This document shows positions 36,606 to 45,721 of a stretch of 53,411 nucleotides of DNA, piece by piece; the first letter of the stretch is position 1, and each line of letters begins with the position of its first letter. The DNA lies in the NCBI GenBank assembly GCA_024645175.1, contig JAHEGB010000002.1, forward strand, positions 1-53,411, in the 5' to 3' direction. The DNA comes from Microbacteriaceae bacterium. Its GTDB lineage: Bacteria > Actinomycetota > Actinomycetes > Actinomycetales > Microbacteriaceae. Made by a program: the position numbers and the translations under genes. The notes below the pieces were generated by a model. It searched no databases and was not told the DNA's origin. It saw only the letters and a program-made list of their open reading frames with translations.

Positions 36606-38240
36606 TCACAGGTCGAAAGCGTCGAGAATTTCGTAGCTGTAGCCCTGTTCGGCCAAGAAACGCTGACGGTTCTGGGCAAAGTCCTGGTCGACGGTGTCTC
36701 GCGAAATCAGGGTGTAGAAGCTTGCCGCGCGGCCGTCGGCCTTTGGGCGAAGCAGGCGACCGAGGCGCTGGGCCTCTTCTTGGCGGCTGCCGTATGAGCC
36801 TGAGATTTGAATTGCCACCGATGCTTCTGGCAGGTCGACCGAGAAGTTGGCGACCTTCGAAACAACAAGTGCGGTTAGCTCGCCGGTTCTGAATTTTTCA
36901 AAAAGTCGCTCGCGCTCGTCTACAGGAGTTTCGCCGGTAATCATCGGCATTTCGAGCCCTTCGGCAATCGAGTGAATCTGATCTAGATATTGACCGATGA
37001 TCAGCGTGGGCTCACCCGCGTGACGTCGAAGCAGTTTCTTGATGACCTCGATCTTTACTGGCGAGGTTGCGGCGATTCGATAGCGCTCATCCTGGTTTGC
37101 CAACGCATAGTTGAGTCGTTCTTCTTCAGGAAGATCGATGCGAATTTCGAAACAAGCTGCAGGTGCGATGTATCCCTGCGCTTCGATTTCTTTCCAGGGT
37201 GCATCAAATCGCTTTGGACCGATGAGCGAAAACACATCGCCTTCTTTGCCATCTTCACGAACTAGCGTCGCGGTTAATCCGAGTCGACGTCTTGCCTGCA
37301 GGTCAGCGGTCATTTTGAAAATCGGAGCAGGCAGAAGGTGAACTTCGTCATAAACGATGATACCCCAGTCGTTTGCATTCAAGAGCGAGAGGTGGGTGTA
37401 TTCGCTTTTCTTTTTGGTCGTAAGAATTTGGTAGGTCGCGATTGTGATTGGCTTGATCTCTTTAACTGAACCGCTGTATTCGCCAATCTCGTCTTCGGAC
37501 AGCGTTGTGCGCTTGAGCAACTCGGCCTTCCATTGACGGGCACTAACCGTGTTGGTTACCAAAATGAGGGTGTTGGTTTTCGCGACAGACATTGCGGCTG
37601 CGCCGACGATGGTCTTGCCTGCGCCACAGGGCAGAACCACAACACCAGAACCGCCCTGCCAAAACTTGTCAACGGCCTGCGACTGATAATCACGGATGTG
37701 CCAAGAGCCCTCGTTTAGTGCTATTTCGTGAGGAGTGCCAGGGGTGTAGCCGGCGAGGTCTTCGGCGGGCCATCCGAGTTTTAGAAGTTCTTGCTTCACC
37801 TGGCCTCGAGCCCAAGGCAGAATCTTGAACGCCGTTTGGCTGATTCGGCCCTCAAGCAATTCGGCGATTTTGCGGTGTTTGGTGGCCTCAGCAAGCACGG
37901 CCGGCTCGTTTGAAACCAGTTCAAGCTCTCCGGCTTCGTCGCGCTGAATGACTAGACGACCATAGCGGCGCATGGTTTCGGCGATGTCTGTGCGCACCGA
38001 GGTGGGCACGGCAAACTTTGCGTAGCGGTCAAGCACACCCAAGACGAAGTCGCTGTCGTGGCCGGCCGCGCGGGCATTCCAGAGGCCGAGTTTCGTGATT
38101 CGGTAAGTGTGAATGTGCTCGGGCGCGCGCTCTAGTTCGGCGAAGATTGCCAACTCGTGGCGGGCGTCGCCTGCCAACGGGTGGTCAACTTCGAGCAAAG
38201 CGGTTTTATCGCTCTGAACAATAAGTGGTCCGTTGGTCAT
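36606..38240 (-). CDS. XPB/ERCC3-type DNA helicase
   Basis: A 544-residue SF2 helicase related to eukaryotic XPB, found in actinobacteria. Motifs: GSGVVVLPCGAGKTIVGAAA (I, Walker A), ILVTNTVSARQWK (Ia), IIVYDEVHLLPA (II, DEVH), GLTATLVREDG (III), then LIIGQYLDQ and VVSKVANFSVDLPEA with QEEAQRLGRLLRPK (VI). It unwinds 3'-5' and probably serves DNA repair or transcription. It lies nine bases after the stop of its helicase-associated partner, whose TAG is also part of a -10-like TAGGCT. Confidence 0.93.
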   Translation of the reverse strand: MTNGPLIVQSDKTALLEVDHPLAGDARHELAIFAELERAPEHIHTYRITKLGLWNARAAGHDSDFVLGVLDRYAKFAVPTSVRTDIAETMRRYGRLVIQRDEAGELELVSNEPAVLAEATKHRKIAELLEGRISQTAFKILPWARGQVKQELLKLGWPAEDLAGYTPGTPHEIALNEGSWHIRDYQSQAVDKFWQGGSGVVVLPCGAGKTIVGAAAMSVAKTNTLILVTNTVSARQWKAELLKRTTLSEDEIGEYSGSVKEIKPITIATYQILTTKKKSEYTHLSLLNANDWGIIVYDEVHLLPAPIFKMTADLQARRRLGLTATLVREDGKEGDVFSLIGPKRFDAPWKEIEAQGYIAPAACFEIRIDLPEEERLNYALANQDERYRIAATSPVKIEVIKKLLRRHAGEPTLIIGQYLDQIHSIAEGLEMPMITGETPVDERERLFEKFRTGELTALVVSKVANFSVDLPEASVAIQISGSYGSRQEEAQRLGRLLRPKADGRAASFYTLISRDTVDQDFAQNRQRFLAEQGYSYEILDAFDL

Positions 38241-38246
38241 CGTTAT

Positions 38247-38252
38247 AGCCTA
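38247..38252 (-). promoter_or_regulatory. -10 element TAGGCT overlapping a stop codon, for the XPB gene
   Basis: On the minus strand TAGGCT is followed by six bases and the ATG at 38240. Its first three bases are the TAG stop of the preceding gene. Confidence 0.45.
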
Positions 38253-39998
38253 TTGAATCTCTATGCTCACTACCGAGCTCAGCGGCAGGGTGCGCTCGAT
38301 ATCTGCCTTGCGATCTTTTGCGCGAAGCCTTCCGTTTGCAACACCAACCGGCTCGACGAGATATTGAACCTCTTCGCCGGCTGCCGTCTTTAGGGTTATC
38401 GAAATCTTCGCCTTGTTCTTAATTGCAAGTTGAATTTGGCGAAGCAGGTCGTCATCGTCAGGGTCGCTTGTGCCCTTTGTGTCTGCTGAGCGCATGCGTT
38501 CGATATCTTCGAGAACCGATTTCTTGTGTGACGAAACCGAAGTCTTGGCAGTGAGTTTTTGCGGTGAGATAACTTTGCCTTTTTCATCAACTCGCACTGC
38601 GACGAAGTTTGCCTCGCGAAGAGCGAAGTAGACCAACTCGCACTCGAAGCGCGAGTGCAGGTTGCCCTGCTCATCGAAGTGCAATGCGAATGGCTTTAGG
38701 CGCTGGTCGTTGTGAATCTCGGCGAGCAAAATGTTGTCTGCAGACTCGATCATCGAATGCGCACCAGACTTGATCGGCTTTACGCGCAAACGAGCAAAGC
38801 GCGTTTCTGCCTCGCGCAACAAGTAATCGACTGGCTGCGGCAGTGCCTTGCCCGAAAGTCGCTCTAGCAATTCGCGAATCTCGCCAACGGTCAAACCAGT
38901 CTCGAGCCCGTGGCTAACCGATAGTGCCGAAAGGCGATAGCTGCTTGCCATGCCAACCTGCTCTGTGTCGACGAACCTTCTGAGACGAATCTCGACATCG
39001 GTGGCGAGCGGGCTTGGTGCAATAAGGGTCAGATCGGCTTGAACGATGATTCGCTCGTCAGGCTTAGGCAACCCGGCAACCGCTAGTTTGCTGGCCTTTG
39101 CACCCGTTCGGTCGCTCAGGGCCGCCAGCCAACTGGTTGCCTGCCCCTCGGCAACAAGGCCAATCACGGCGGCTAGTTCGGCGACCTTCTTGATGCGGTT
39201 TGAAACCGTGGCATCTGCGAACGGAAAGATCTCGAACAACTGGCGTTCAAAGTTTTCGCCTGCCTTCACAGCGAGCAACTCGTTAGCCGCATCTTCACCA
39301 AGCAGCTTTAGCCAGGTGGTTGCCAGGTGTTGCCAACGTTCGCGATCTGTCCAGGCAATCCAGTTTTCGGTGAATGCACCAAGTTGCCAGCGGCCGCCTT
39401 CAACTGCTGCAAGCTCGCTCTGCTGCGCGAGCTCAAAAACCTGCTTGGCGTATTCGTTCGGTTTTCTGAGGTGGTTGGCTAGTCGCTTTACGTCTGGCAG
39501 GCCAACGCCACGTTTTCCGACTTCGCGAATGTATCGCTGCTCAAGTTCGAAGATGAGTTCGGTCAAGGCCTGAATGATGTCAAAAATCGCAAGACTCGCG
39601 TCACGGTCAACTGACTCTTCATCCAGCGACAAACTCAGGGCGTGCAAAGAATCTTGAGCAAGCTGCAGCGGGCGGTCTTGTCGAATTTGTTTTACGGCAG
39701 CAATCGTGCCGTCAAAGGCAACGAACGCGGTGCCAATTTTTTCAACCAACATCAGGTCAGTGAGAATCGAGTCTGCCTTTTTTGCAGGATTCAAACAGAT
39801 TTCTTCGAGTTGATAAAACAGTCTTGCCGATAGCGATGAAATTGCTGCAGAAACAGATTTTGATGTCGACAGTGCATCTGCAAAGTCAAAGAAGTCGCTG
39901 AGGTGAGTGCTGTTCACCATTCGCAGGGTGATTAGTTTTTCGAGCGAGGCGTTATCGAGTTTGCGCAGTGCCGAAGCAATTCGAAGTTGGTCGCTCAC
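38250..39998 (-). CDS. Helicase-associated domain protein, partner of XPB
   Basis: A 582-residue protein encoded directly before XPB, as in other actinobacteria. The ~370-residue region with SYRLSALSVSHGLETGLTV and REAETRFARLRVKPIKSG, and IERTLPLSSVVSIEIQ at the end, matches the XPB/Ssl2-associated domain. There is no Walker motif. It presumably regulates or targets XPB, by analogy with TFIIH accessory subunits; this is inference. GTG start without an obvious ribosome site, 12 bases after the small membrane gene. Confidence 0.82.
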   Translation of the reverse strand: MSDQLRIASALRKLDNASLEKLITLRMVNSTHLSDFFDFADALSTSKSVSAAISSLSARLFYQLEEICLNPAKKADSILTDLMLVEKIGTAFVAFDGTIAAVKQIRQDRPLQLAQDSLHALSLSLDEESVDRDASLAIFDIIQALTELIFELEQRYIREVGKRGVGLPDVKRLANHLRKPNEYAKQVFELAQQSELAAVEGGRWQLGAFTENWIAWTDRERWQHLATTWLKLLGEDAANELLAVKAGENFERQLFEIFPFADATVSNRIKKVAELAAVIGLVAEGQATSWLAALSDRTGAKASKLAVAGLPKPDERIIVQADLTLIAPSPLATDVEIRLRRFVDTEQVGMASSYRLSALSVSHGLETGLTVGEIRELLERLSGKALPQPVDYLLREAETRFARLRVKPIKSGAHSMIESADNILLAEIHNDQRLKPFALHFDEQGNLHSRFECELVYFALREANFVAVRVDEKGKVISPQKLTAKTSVSSHKKSVLEDIERMRSADTKGTSDPDDDDLLRQIQLAIKNKAKISITLKTAAGEEVQYLVEPVGVANGRLRAKDRKADIERTLPLSSVVSIEIQ

Positions 39999-40010
39999 GG
40001 CTGGTTCGTT

Positions 40011-40253
40011 TTATCCGCGTGGGTTTTCGCGCGAGCGTCTGATCATGCTTGCGACCAAGAGAGAGATGATCAAGACAAAGCCGAACGGAAGGCCGATGAG
40101 CGGCAGTTGAGCTAGAACGGCCCAAGGCTGACCGCCGACTAGGCGAATCAAAAGGGCCGCCAACATGGCAAGAAGTGAGACACCGACGACTCCCGCCGCC
40201 ATGAATGCCAACACCGATTCGATGCGGTTTGGGTTGTTCTCTGATTTAGCCAT
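40011..40253 (-). CDS. Small two-helix membrane protein
   Basis: An 80-residue protein with hydrophobic helices at ~13-38 and ~48-68 and a basic C-terminus (MIRRSRENPRG). It leads the XPB operon from a leaderless-type promoter. Unknown function; it may localise nothing related to XPB and be just co-transcribed. Confidence 0.72.
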   Translation of the reverse strand: MAKSENNPNRIESVLAFMAAGVVGVSLLAMLAALLIRLVGGQPWAVLAQLPLIGLPFGFVLIISLLVASMIRRSRENPRG

Positions 40254-40259
40254 CCTTAA

Positions 40260-40265
40260 AGCCTA
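40260..40265 (-). promoter_or_regulatory. -10 element TAGGCT for the XPB operon
   Basis: TAGGCT on the minus strand, six bases (TTAAGG) before the ATG at 40253. Confidence 0.55.
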
Positions 40266-40338
40266 CTCGCGCATAAGAGCCCTATGCCAAGGGGGCTTCG
40301 GCGGCTAAAATGGCTAAGTCTTATTGAAAGAGGTTCAA

Positions 40339-40722
40339 ATGCCTACCGGCAAAGTTAAGTTTTATGACGAAGACAAGGGCTTCGGATTCATCGCGTCTGA
40401 CGAGGGTTCTGAGGTTTTCTTGCACGCGTCAGCCCTTCCGGCAGGCACCACCTCTGTAAAGCCTGGCTCACGTGTTGAGTTCAGCATTGTCGATGGCAAA
40501 AAGGGCGCTCAGGCTATGGCTCTGCGCATTCTTGAGGCACCGATCAGCTTGGCTCAGCGCTCACGCAAGCCTGCCGACGAGATGTCAATCATTGTCGAAG
40601 ACCTAATTCGCTTGCTCGACGGCATCGGCGGTGGCCTAAAGCGCGGCAAGCACCCAGAGCCTGCCCAGGGCACCAAGATCGCAAACTTGCTTCGCAAATT
40701 GGCAGACGAACTGGATGCCTAA
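40339..40722 (+). CDS. Cold-shock-domain protein with a helical tail
   Basis: A 127-residue protein. Residues 1-66 form a cold-shock domain (GKVKFYDEDKGFGFIASD with RNP1; EVFLHASAL with RNP2). The next ~60 residues are helical and basic (RKPADEMSIIVEDLIRLLDG, KIANLLRKLADELDA), typical of the longer actinobacterial type. ATG 40339 has AGAGG upstream; the TTG at 40324 is not needed. It overlaps the DUF3027 gene by eight bases. Confidence 0.93.
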   Translation: MPTGKVKFYDEDKGFGFIASDEGSEVFLHASALPAGTTSVKPGSRVEFSIVDGKKGAQAMALRILEAPISLAQRSRKPADEMSIIVEDLIRLLDGIGGGLKRGKHPEPAQGTKIANLLRKLADELDA

Positions 40723-41287
40723 GCTCAACGAACAACAGCTTCGCGATCGTGCCAAGTTGGCCGCGGTCGAATCTGCCCCTAAAAATGGCGTTGGCGACTT
40801 TCTAACTTCTATCGAAGAAGACGAGAACGTCTATACGTTCCTCTTCGCCGCCAAGATGAAGGGCTACGTCGGCTGGACCTGGTCTGTTTCGCTCTTTGCC
40901 GACGAAGACAGCACCACCGTTAGCGAAGTCAACCTAATGCCTGGCGACGAATCTCTAATCGCGCCGAACTGGGTGCCTTGGTCTGAGCGTTTGGCAGATT
41001 ACAAGGCTCTTCAGGCCGAGCTCGAAGCACAGGCTGCTCTCGAAGCAGCAGAGAACGAAGATTCTGAAGAAGAGCCTGATGACGATTCTGAAATCGCAGA
41101 AGACGAGTCAGAAGAAGAAAGCTCAGAAGATAAATCTGAAGTAGCTAGCGAAGAACCAGTTGCTGAAGAATCAGCGGCGACGCTCACGGATGAGAGCGTA
41201 GACGCCGAGAATGATTCCGACGATGCAAGTGGTCGTGTACCAAGATTTTTGCGCAGACGCCTGGGTCGCTTGAAATACAAGAAATAG
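40715..41287 (+). CDS. DUF3027 protein with an acidic tail
   Basis: A 190-residue actinobacterial protein paired, as usual, with the long cold-shock protein. The conserved part is residues ~20-100 (VYTFLFAAKMKGYVGWTWSV, LMPGDESLIAPNWVPW). Residues ~103-172 are almost all Glu, Asp and Ser, then a basic end (RFLRRRLGRLKYKK). Function unknown; the acidic region and RNA-related neighbour suggest a ribonucleoprotein role. Its last 117 bases are antisense to the DUF2530 gene. Confidence 0.85.
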   Translation: MPKLNEQQLRDRAKLAAVESAPKNGVGDFLTSIEEDENVYTFLFAAKMKGYVGWTWSVSLFADEDSTTVSEVNLMPGDESLIAPNWVPWSERLADYKALQAELEAQAALEAAENEDSEEEPDDDSEIAEDESEEESSEDKSEVASEEPVAEESAATLTDESVDAENDSDDASGRVPRFLRRRLGRLKYKK

Positions 41288-41395
41288 CAGGGCGATTACC
41301 CACAAAATCAAACCGACAATAATCGCTAGTTTCGCGTTTGTCTTGATCGGTTCAGGGTCTGGCTTTCGCTCAGAGTCCTTTACATAAAATCGCAT
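41171..41395 (-). CDS. DUF2530 small membrane protein
   Basis: A 74-residue protein of an actinobacterial family commonly found near DUF3027. A short polar N-terminus with RKPDPEPIKTNAKLA precedes two membrane helices (~24-41 and ~52-68). More than half of the gene lies antisense to the end of the DUF3027 gene. Its start follows a leaderless-type -10 that overlaps the serC stop. Confidence 0.78.
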   Translation of the reverse strand: MRFYVKDSERKPDPEPIKTNAKLAIIVGLILWVIALLFLVFQATQASAQKSWYTTTCIVGIILGVYALIRERRR

Positions 41396-41404
41396 AGTTC
41401 GAAA

Positions 41405-42535
<1,131 letters not shown>

Positions 42536-42569
42536 CCGAGCGATAGTCTTGAGAAAACGAGGAGGGGCC

Positions 42570-43268
42570 ATGGAACATCACGACGATCTAATTGACACCA
42601 CTGAGATGTATCTGAGAACGATTCTTGAACTCGAAGAAGAAGGCCAGGTTCCGCTGCGAGCCCGAATCGCTGAGCGCCTCGACCACGCCGGCCCAACCGT
42701 TTCTCAGACCGTGGCCCGAATGGAACGCCTCGGCCTAGTCAACGTTTCTGCCGACCGACACCTGCAGCTCACCGATGACGGTCGCCGCGAGGCAATCGGC
42801 GTGATGCGCAAACACCGCCTTGCTGAGCGACTGCTTGCCGACGTAATCGGGCTCGAGTGGGAGTTCGTGCACGAAGAAGCCTGCCGCTGGGAGCACGTGA
42901 TGAGCGAGCAGGTCGAGCGCAAAATCATCGGCCTAATTTCAAGCCCAGACTTTTCGCCCTATGGCAACCCGATTCCCGGATTAGCCGAACTCGGCCACAA
43001 GTCGAACGAAGCATTTCGCGACGGCGTGATTGCGATCACAGAATTGGTCGGAGAAGCCGAGGGCAAGCAATACAAGCTCGCCCGAATTGGCGAACCGCTT
43101 CAGGTGTTCAGCGAGCAGCTCGCAGACATGCGCGAAGCAGGCCTGATTCCGGGTGCAACTGTCACTCTCGACTTCGGCCCATCCGAGATTACGGTCAAAG
43201 CGGTCGAAGGCCAAGAGGCCCTAGTTTTTAGCAGAGACTCGGCTTCGCACCTTTTTGTGTCTATTTGA
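42570..43268 (+). CDS. DtxR-family metal-dependent repressor
   Basis: A 232-residue regulator of the DtxR/IdeR/MntR class. Residues 1-70 form the winged helix (DTTEMYLRTILELEEEG, ERLDHAGPTVSQTVARMERL), 71-140 the dimerisation/metal domain with the HKHRLAERLLADVIG-type text and HEEACRWEHVMSEQVE that carry metal ligands, and the C-terminus an SH3-like FeoA domain. It senses iron or manganese; which one is not clear. ATG 42570 is supported by GAGGAGGGG; an upstream TTG at 42549 is unlikely. Its end overlaps the convergent gene by 48 bases. Confidence 0.92.
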   Translation: MEHHDDLIDTTEMYLRTILELEEEGQVPLRARIAERLDHAGPTVSQTVARMERLGLVNVSADRHLQLTDDGRREAIGVMRKHRLAERLLADVIGLEWEFVHEEACRWEHVMSEQVERKIIGLISSPDFSPYGNPIPGLAELGHKSNEAFRDGVIAITELVGEAEGKQYKLARIGEPLQVFSEQLADMREAGLIPGATVTLDFGPSEITVKAVEGQEALVFSRDSASHLFVSI

Positions 43269-44360
43269 TTTGAATGCCAAAGTTCCGGCTAAAAATTTGC
43301 CAATAAAAGTTTTTCGCACAAACAGGTGATATGTGACTACTGATGCCGTGAAAGACATCACCAAAGTCGCAAGAAAAGCGATCGGAAGATTTGTGCTGAA
43401 TTTTGCCAACCAACCCAGGCTCACCATCACAAACGGCAGGTGTACTAGGTAAATCCAGTAGCTTGCTTCGCTGAAATAGATGGCGAACGAGGTTGGCTTG
43501 TTCCCAAATCGCAAACACAAACCGACGATGGCAACACTGAACATCCAGGTTGAATTTGTGTATAGCAACTTTAGAAATTGATTTTCAGGGTTAGTCTCAA
43601 CGAGCCAATAATAGGTCGTGAAAGAGACAGAGCCGATTAGCAAATAGACCCACCACTGCCGAGTCACCTTTGCCGAAATCAGTTCCCACTGAGAATAAAT
43701 CGCGTAACCAAAAGTAAAGAAGCAGCCATAAAAGGCAAGCAAGGAAATATCGGGAATAAAACTTGAACTTTTTTCAAGGGCACCGAACGACTCGTTGAAG
43801 TAGGCAGGCAATGCACAGCTCGATAAAGCCAAAACAAAGATAGAAATCGGATTGCCCAAACTTTTGAACAAGCGCGTAGCGCCGAAGGATTCAATGCCAA
43901 GTTTGGCTTTCAGTGTTTTTGTTAACAGGTGTCCTGCCGAGGCGAATGCGCTAAAAATCAGCAGATAGAAAATGAACCAAAGGTGCATCCAGCCGGCATC
44001 AACCCATTGTTCGAAGCTCACAATTGGATCAAACCCAGAGGCCAGTGTCAGCGGCACAATTGTGAGCTGACCAACTAGCAGGGGCAAAGCTAAACGCTTG
44101 CTTCGTTGAAGCCAAAACTTGCGCTGCGAGAGTTTGTCGAGGAGCAAGGCACCAAATAACCCGGCAAGTGTGAAAAACGCAGGCATCCGAAAATTGTGAA
44201 CAAGAACAGCCAGAAAAACTATCGATTGATCTAGAAGCGCCTCGCTAGGAGCAAAAAACACGGTGGCAAGCGACCCAGAGTGAACGACCAGCCCCAGCAG
44301 CATCAGCAGGCTCCGGGCCGAATCTAGGCCAAAGTTTCGGGCGAAAGGTCTGCCAGACAA
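43221..44360 (-). CDS. Acyltransferase-3 family membrane protein
   Basis: A 379-residue protein with about ten membrane helices. RNFGLDSARSLLMLLGLVVHSG, with its first-helix His, and FRMPAFFTLAGLFGALLL match acyltransferase-3/OpgC-like enzymes that transfer acyl or succinyl groups onto cell-surface glycans. Base composition and codon use are visibly more AT-rich than in neighbours, so it may be a recent acquisition. TTG start with GGAGA upstream. The last 48 bases overlap the DtxR-type gene. The surface target is unknown. Confidence 0.85.
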   Translation of the reverse strand: MSGRPFARNFGLDSARSLLMLLGLVVHSGSLATVFFAPSEALLDQSIVFLAVLVHNFRMPAFFTLAGLFGALLLDKLSQRKFWLQRSKRLALPLLVGQLTIVPLTLASGFDPIVSFEQWVDAGWMHLWFIFYLLIFSAFASAGHLLTKTLKAKLGIESFGATRLFKSLGNPISIFVLALSSCALPAYFNESFGALEKSSSFIPDISLLAFYGCFFTFGYAIYSQWELISAKVTRQWWVYLLIGSVSFTTYYWLVETNPENQFLKLLYTNSTWMFSVAIVGLCLRFGNKPTSFAIYFSEASYWIYLVHLPFVMVSLGWLAKFSTNLPIAFLATLVMSFTASVVTYHLFVRKTFIGKFLAGTLAFKSNRHKKVRSRVSAKN

Positions 44361-44505
44361 AGAATCTCCAAACGACGTTGAACAATGCCAATCTGCTCTT
44401 GAAAGCCAGTCGTTTAGGGGTTTCTGTGCCTTATCGCAGGATTTTCGAAAGGTTGGAGAAGGCTGTGATTGTTACCAATTCGGTCAATGGCTTCGGTTCT
44501 GCGGG

Positions 44506-44511
44506 TAAAAT
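44506..44511 (+). promoter_or_regulatory. -10 element TAAAAT upstream of the NlpC/P60 gene
   Basis: GGTAAAAT repeats the core of the carD -10. The -35 is weak. It would give a leader of about 40 bases. I see no riboswitch fold in this ~200-base gap. Confidence 0.45.
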
Positions 44512-44557
44512 TGAGGCAAGTGGATGCCCGACCTATTAATCCGATCGGAGAAATCTA

Positions 44558-45460
44558 GTGGCCCTACAAGGCAACGGCAGACACCGCGCAGACGTCGAGA
44601 TTAATGTTCTCGAATCTTTCGAACTGCGCAGTCGTCGATCGATACGCGAAGCCGAAAAGGCTCGACTTTCGCGCGCCGAGCGTCGTGCGGCTAAAAAAGC
44701 TGCAAAACAAGACGCCGCTTTCTTCGCAGCCAACCAAACCACTCAGCCAGTCGCTCAAAATGTGATTCGCGCCCAGCGCAAGATTCGTTGGTTCGCTCGC
44801 CGCCAGGTTCGAAATGCCGTAACCATGGCAATCAGCTCTGGTCTCTTTGCGACCTTCTCGCTTCCGGCTTATGCATTCAACCCAGACGTAGTTGCCATGG
44901 CTCGTTTCACAACCACAAGCTCTCAAGAATTGGCAGACGGCGCAGACACTCAGAATCTAACCGTGGCCGCCATGAACACCGTCAAGTTTGTTCGCGGCAC
45001 CTATCAAGATGCCAAGGCTTCTGAGATCGAACGCGAAGCAACCTTGACCAACTACCGCACCTACACCGGCCCGACCGCCGCAGACTATTTGGCTAACCCG
45101 AAGTACTCAGGCCTAGACCCGGCGACCATTCTTGCTGTTGCAGCAAAGTACGTTGGCACACCATATGTATTCGGCGGCTCAACCCCAGCTGGCTTCGACT
45201 GCTCTGGCTACATCGCGTTCGTCTTCTCGCAATTTGGAATCGCTTTGCCTCACTCGGTGCACGCACAGAACCGCATGGGCATGTTGGTGAAGCCTGAAGA
45301 CGCACTGCCTGGCGACTTGGTCGTGTTCAACGACTTGAGCCACGACGGAATTTATGCCGGCAACGGAAACTTCTATCACGCACCGCGCCGTGGCGACACA
45401 GTGAAGCTTGCCCCGATCTTTACGCCGAACGTGCACTTCGTTCGCATCGTTTCGAACTAA
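44558..45460 (+). CDS. NlpC/P60 (C40) cell-wall peptidase
   Basis: A 300-residue exported hydrolase that cuts peptidoglycan stem peptides. The unusually long cytosolic N-terminus (~85 residues, rich in Arg and Ala) precedes a signal or anchor helix at ~88-108. The catalytic domain fills the last ~115 residues: YVFGGSTPAGFDCSGYIAF with the nucleophilic Cys, LSHDGIYAGNGNFYHAP with the His pair. GTG start with GGAGA upstream. The middle is a probable spacer. It probably acts in septum or wall remodelling. Confidence 0.92.
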   Translation: MALQGNGRHRADVEINVLESFELRSRRSIREAEKARLSRAERRAAKKAAKQDAAFFAANQTTQPVAQNVIRAQRKIRWFARRQVRNAVTMAISSGLFATFSLPAYAFNPDVVAMARFTTTSSQELADGADTQNLTVAAMNTVKFVRGTYQDAKASEIEREATLTNYRTYTGPTAADYLANPKYSGLDPATILAVAAKYVGTPYVFGGSTPAGFDCSGYIAFVFSQFGIALPHSVHAQNRMGMLVKPEDALPGDLVVFNDLSHDGIYAGNGNFYHAPRRGDTVKLAPIFTPNVHFVRIVSN

Positions 45461-45549
45461 AGCAACACGACCCTCCATAATCAACGGCTGCGCAAGCCGA
45501 TGGGTCTAATCTCTGCTTAAAGCATTAGTTGTTTTGACAGGAGTTCGCC

Positions 45550-45630
45550 ATGGCGCTGACCAGTTTGCCCGCCAAGCAAGCGGTTCAGTGTTGCCCTGGA
45601 GTTCAACACCGCCAACAACCGGTCAATTAG
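45550..45630 (+). CDS. 26-codon ORF, leader peptide or small protein
   Basis: A short frame with an excellent ribosome site (AGGAG six bases before ATG) that ends right where a strong terminator starts. The product MALTSLPAKQAVQCCPGVQH then RQQPVN contains a Cys-Cys pair. GTGTTG/CAACAC can form a hairpin inside the frame. It may be an attenuation leader for the HNH gene or an independent small protein or RNA. No relative is recognised. The rest of the 261-base gap has a CGGCT/AGCCG hairpin and a possible -10, TCTAAT (45505-45510). Confidence 0.45.
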   Translation: MALTSLPAKQAVQCCPGVQHRQQPVN

Positions 45631-45661
45631 CCGCGTCGTCATTTATGACGGCGCGTTTTTT
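45631..45661 (+). terminator. Rho-independent terminator after the 26-codon ORF
   Basis: CGCGTCGTCAT pairs with ATGACGGCGCG (one G-T) followed by six or more Ts. Its position before the HNH gene means the upstream transcript normally ends here. Confidence 0.85.
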
Positions 45662-45721
45662 ATTGCCAAAACTAAGGCTGCGAAAACTCACAAGCCGTGT
45701 GGGTGAATTCGAGAGGAAGTT

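Noticed and set aside
41011-41280. 89-codon Ser-rich minus-strand frame
   Set aside because: It is the complement of the Glu/Asp repeat tail of the DUF3027 protein; low complexity.
44361-44557. Possible c-di-AMP riboswitch before the NlpC/P60 gene
   Set aside because: Such switches often precede actinobacterial wall hydrolases, but I cannot find their conserved blocks here.
44564-44926. 120-codon minus-strand frame in the NlpC/P60 gene
   Set aside because: Shadow of the Arg/Ala-rich N-terminus of a clear gene; composition not protein-like.
45505-45661. Signal recognition particle RNA or tmRNA in the 261-base gap
   Set aside because: The conserved GGAAG/AGCAG tetraloop region of SRP RNA and tmRNA ends are absent.
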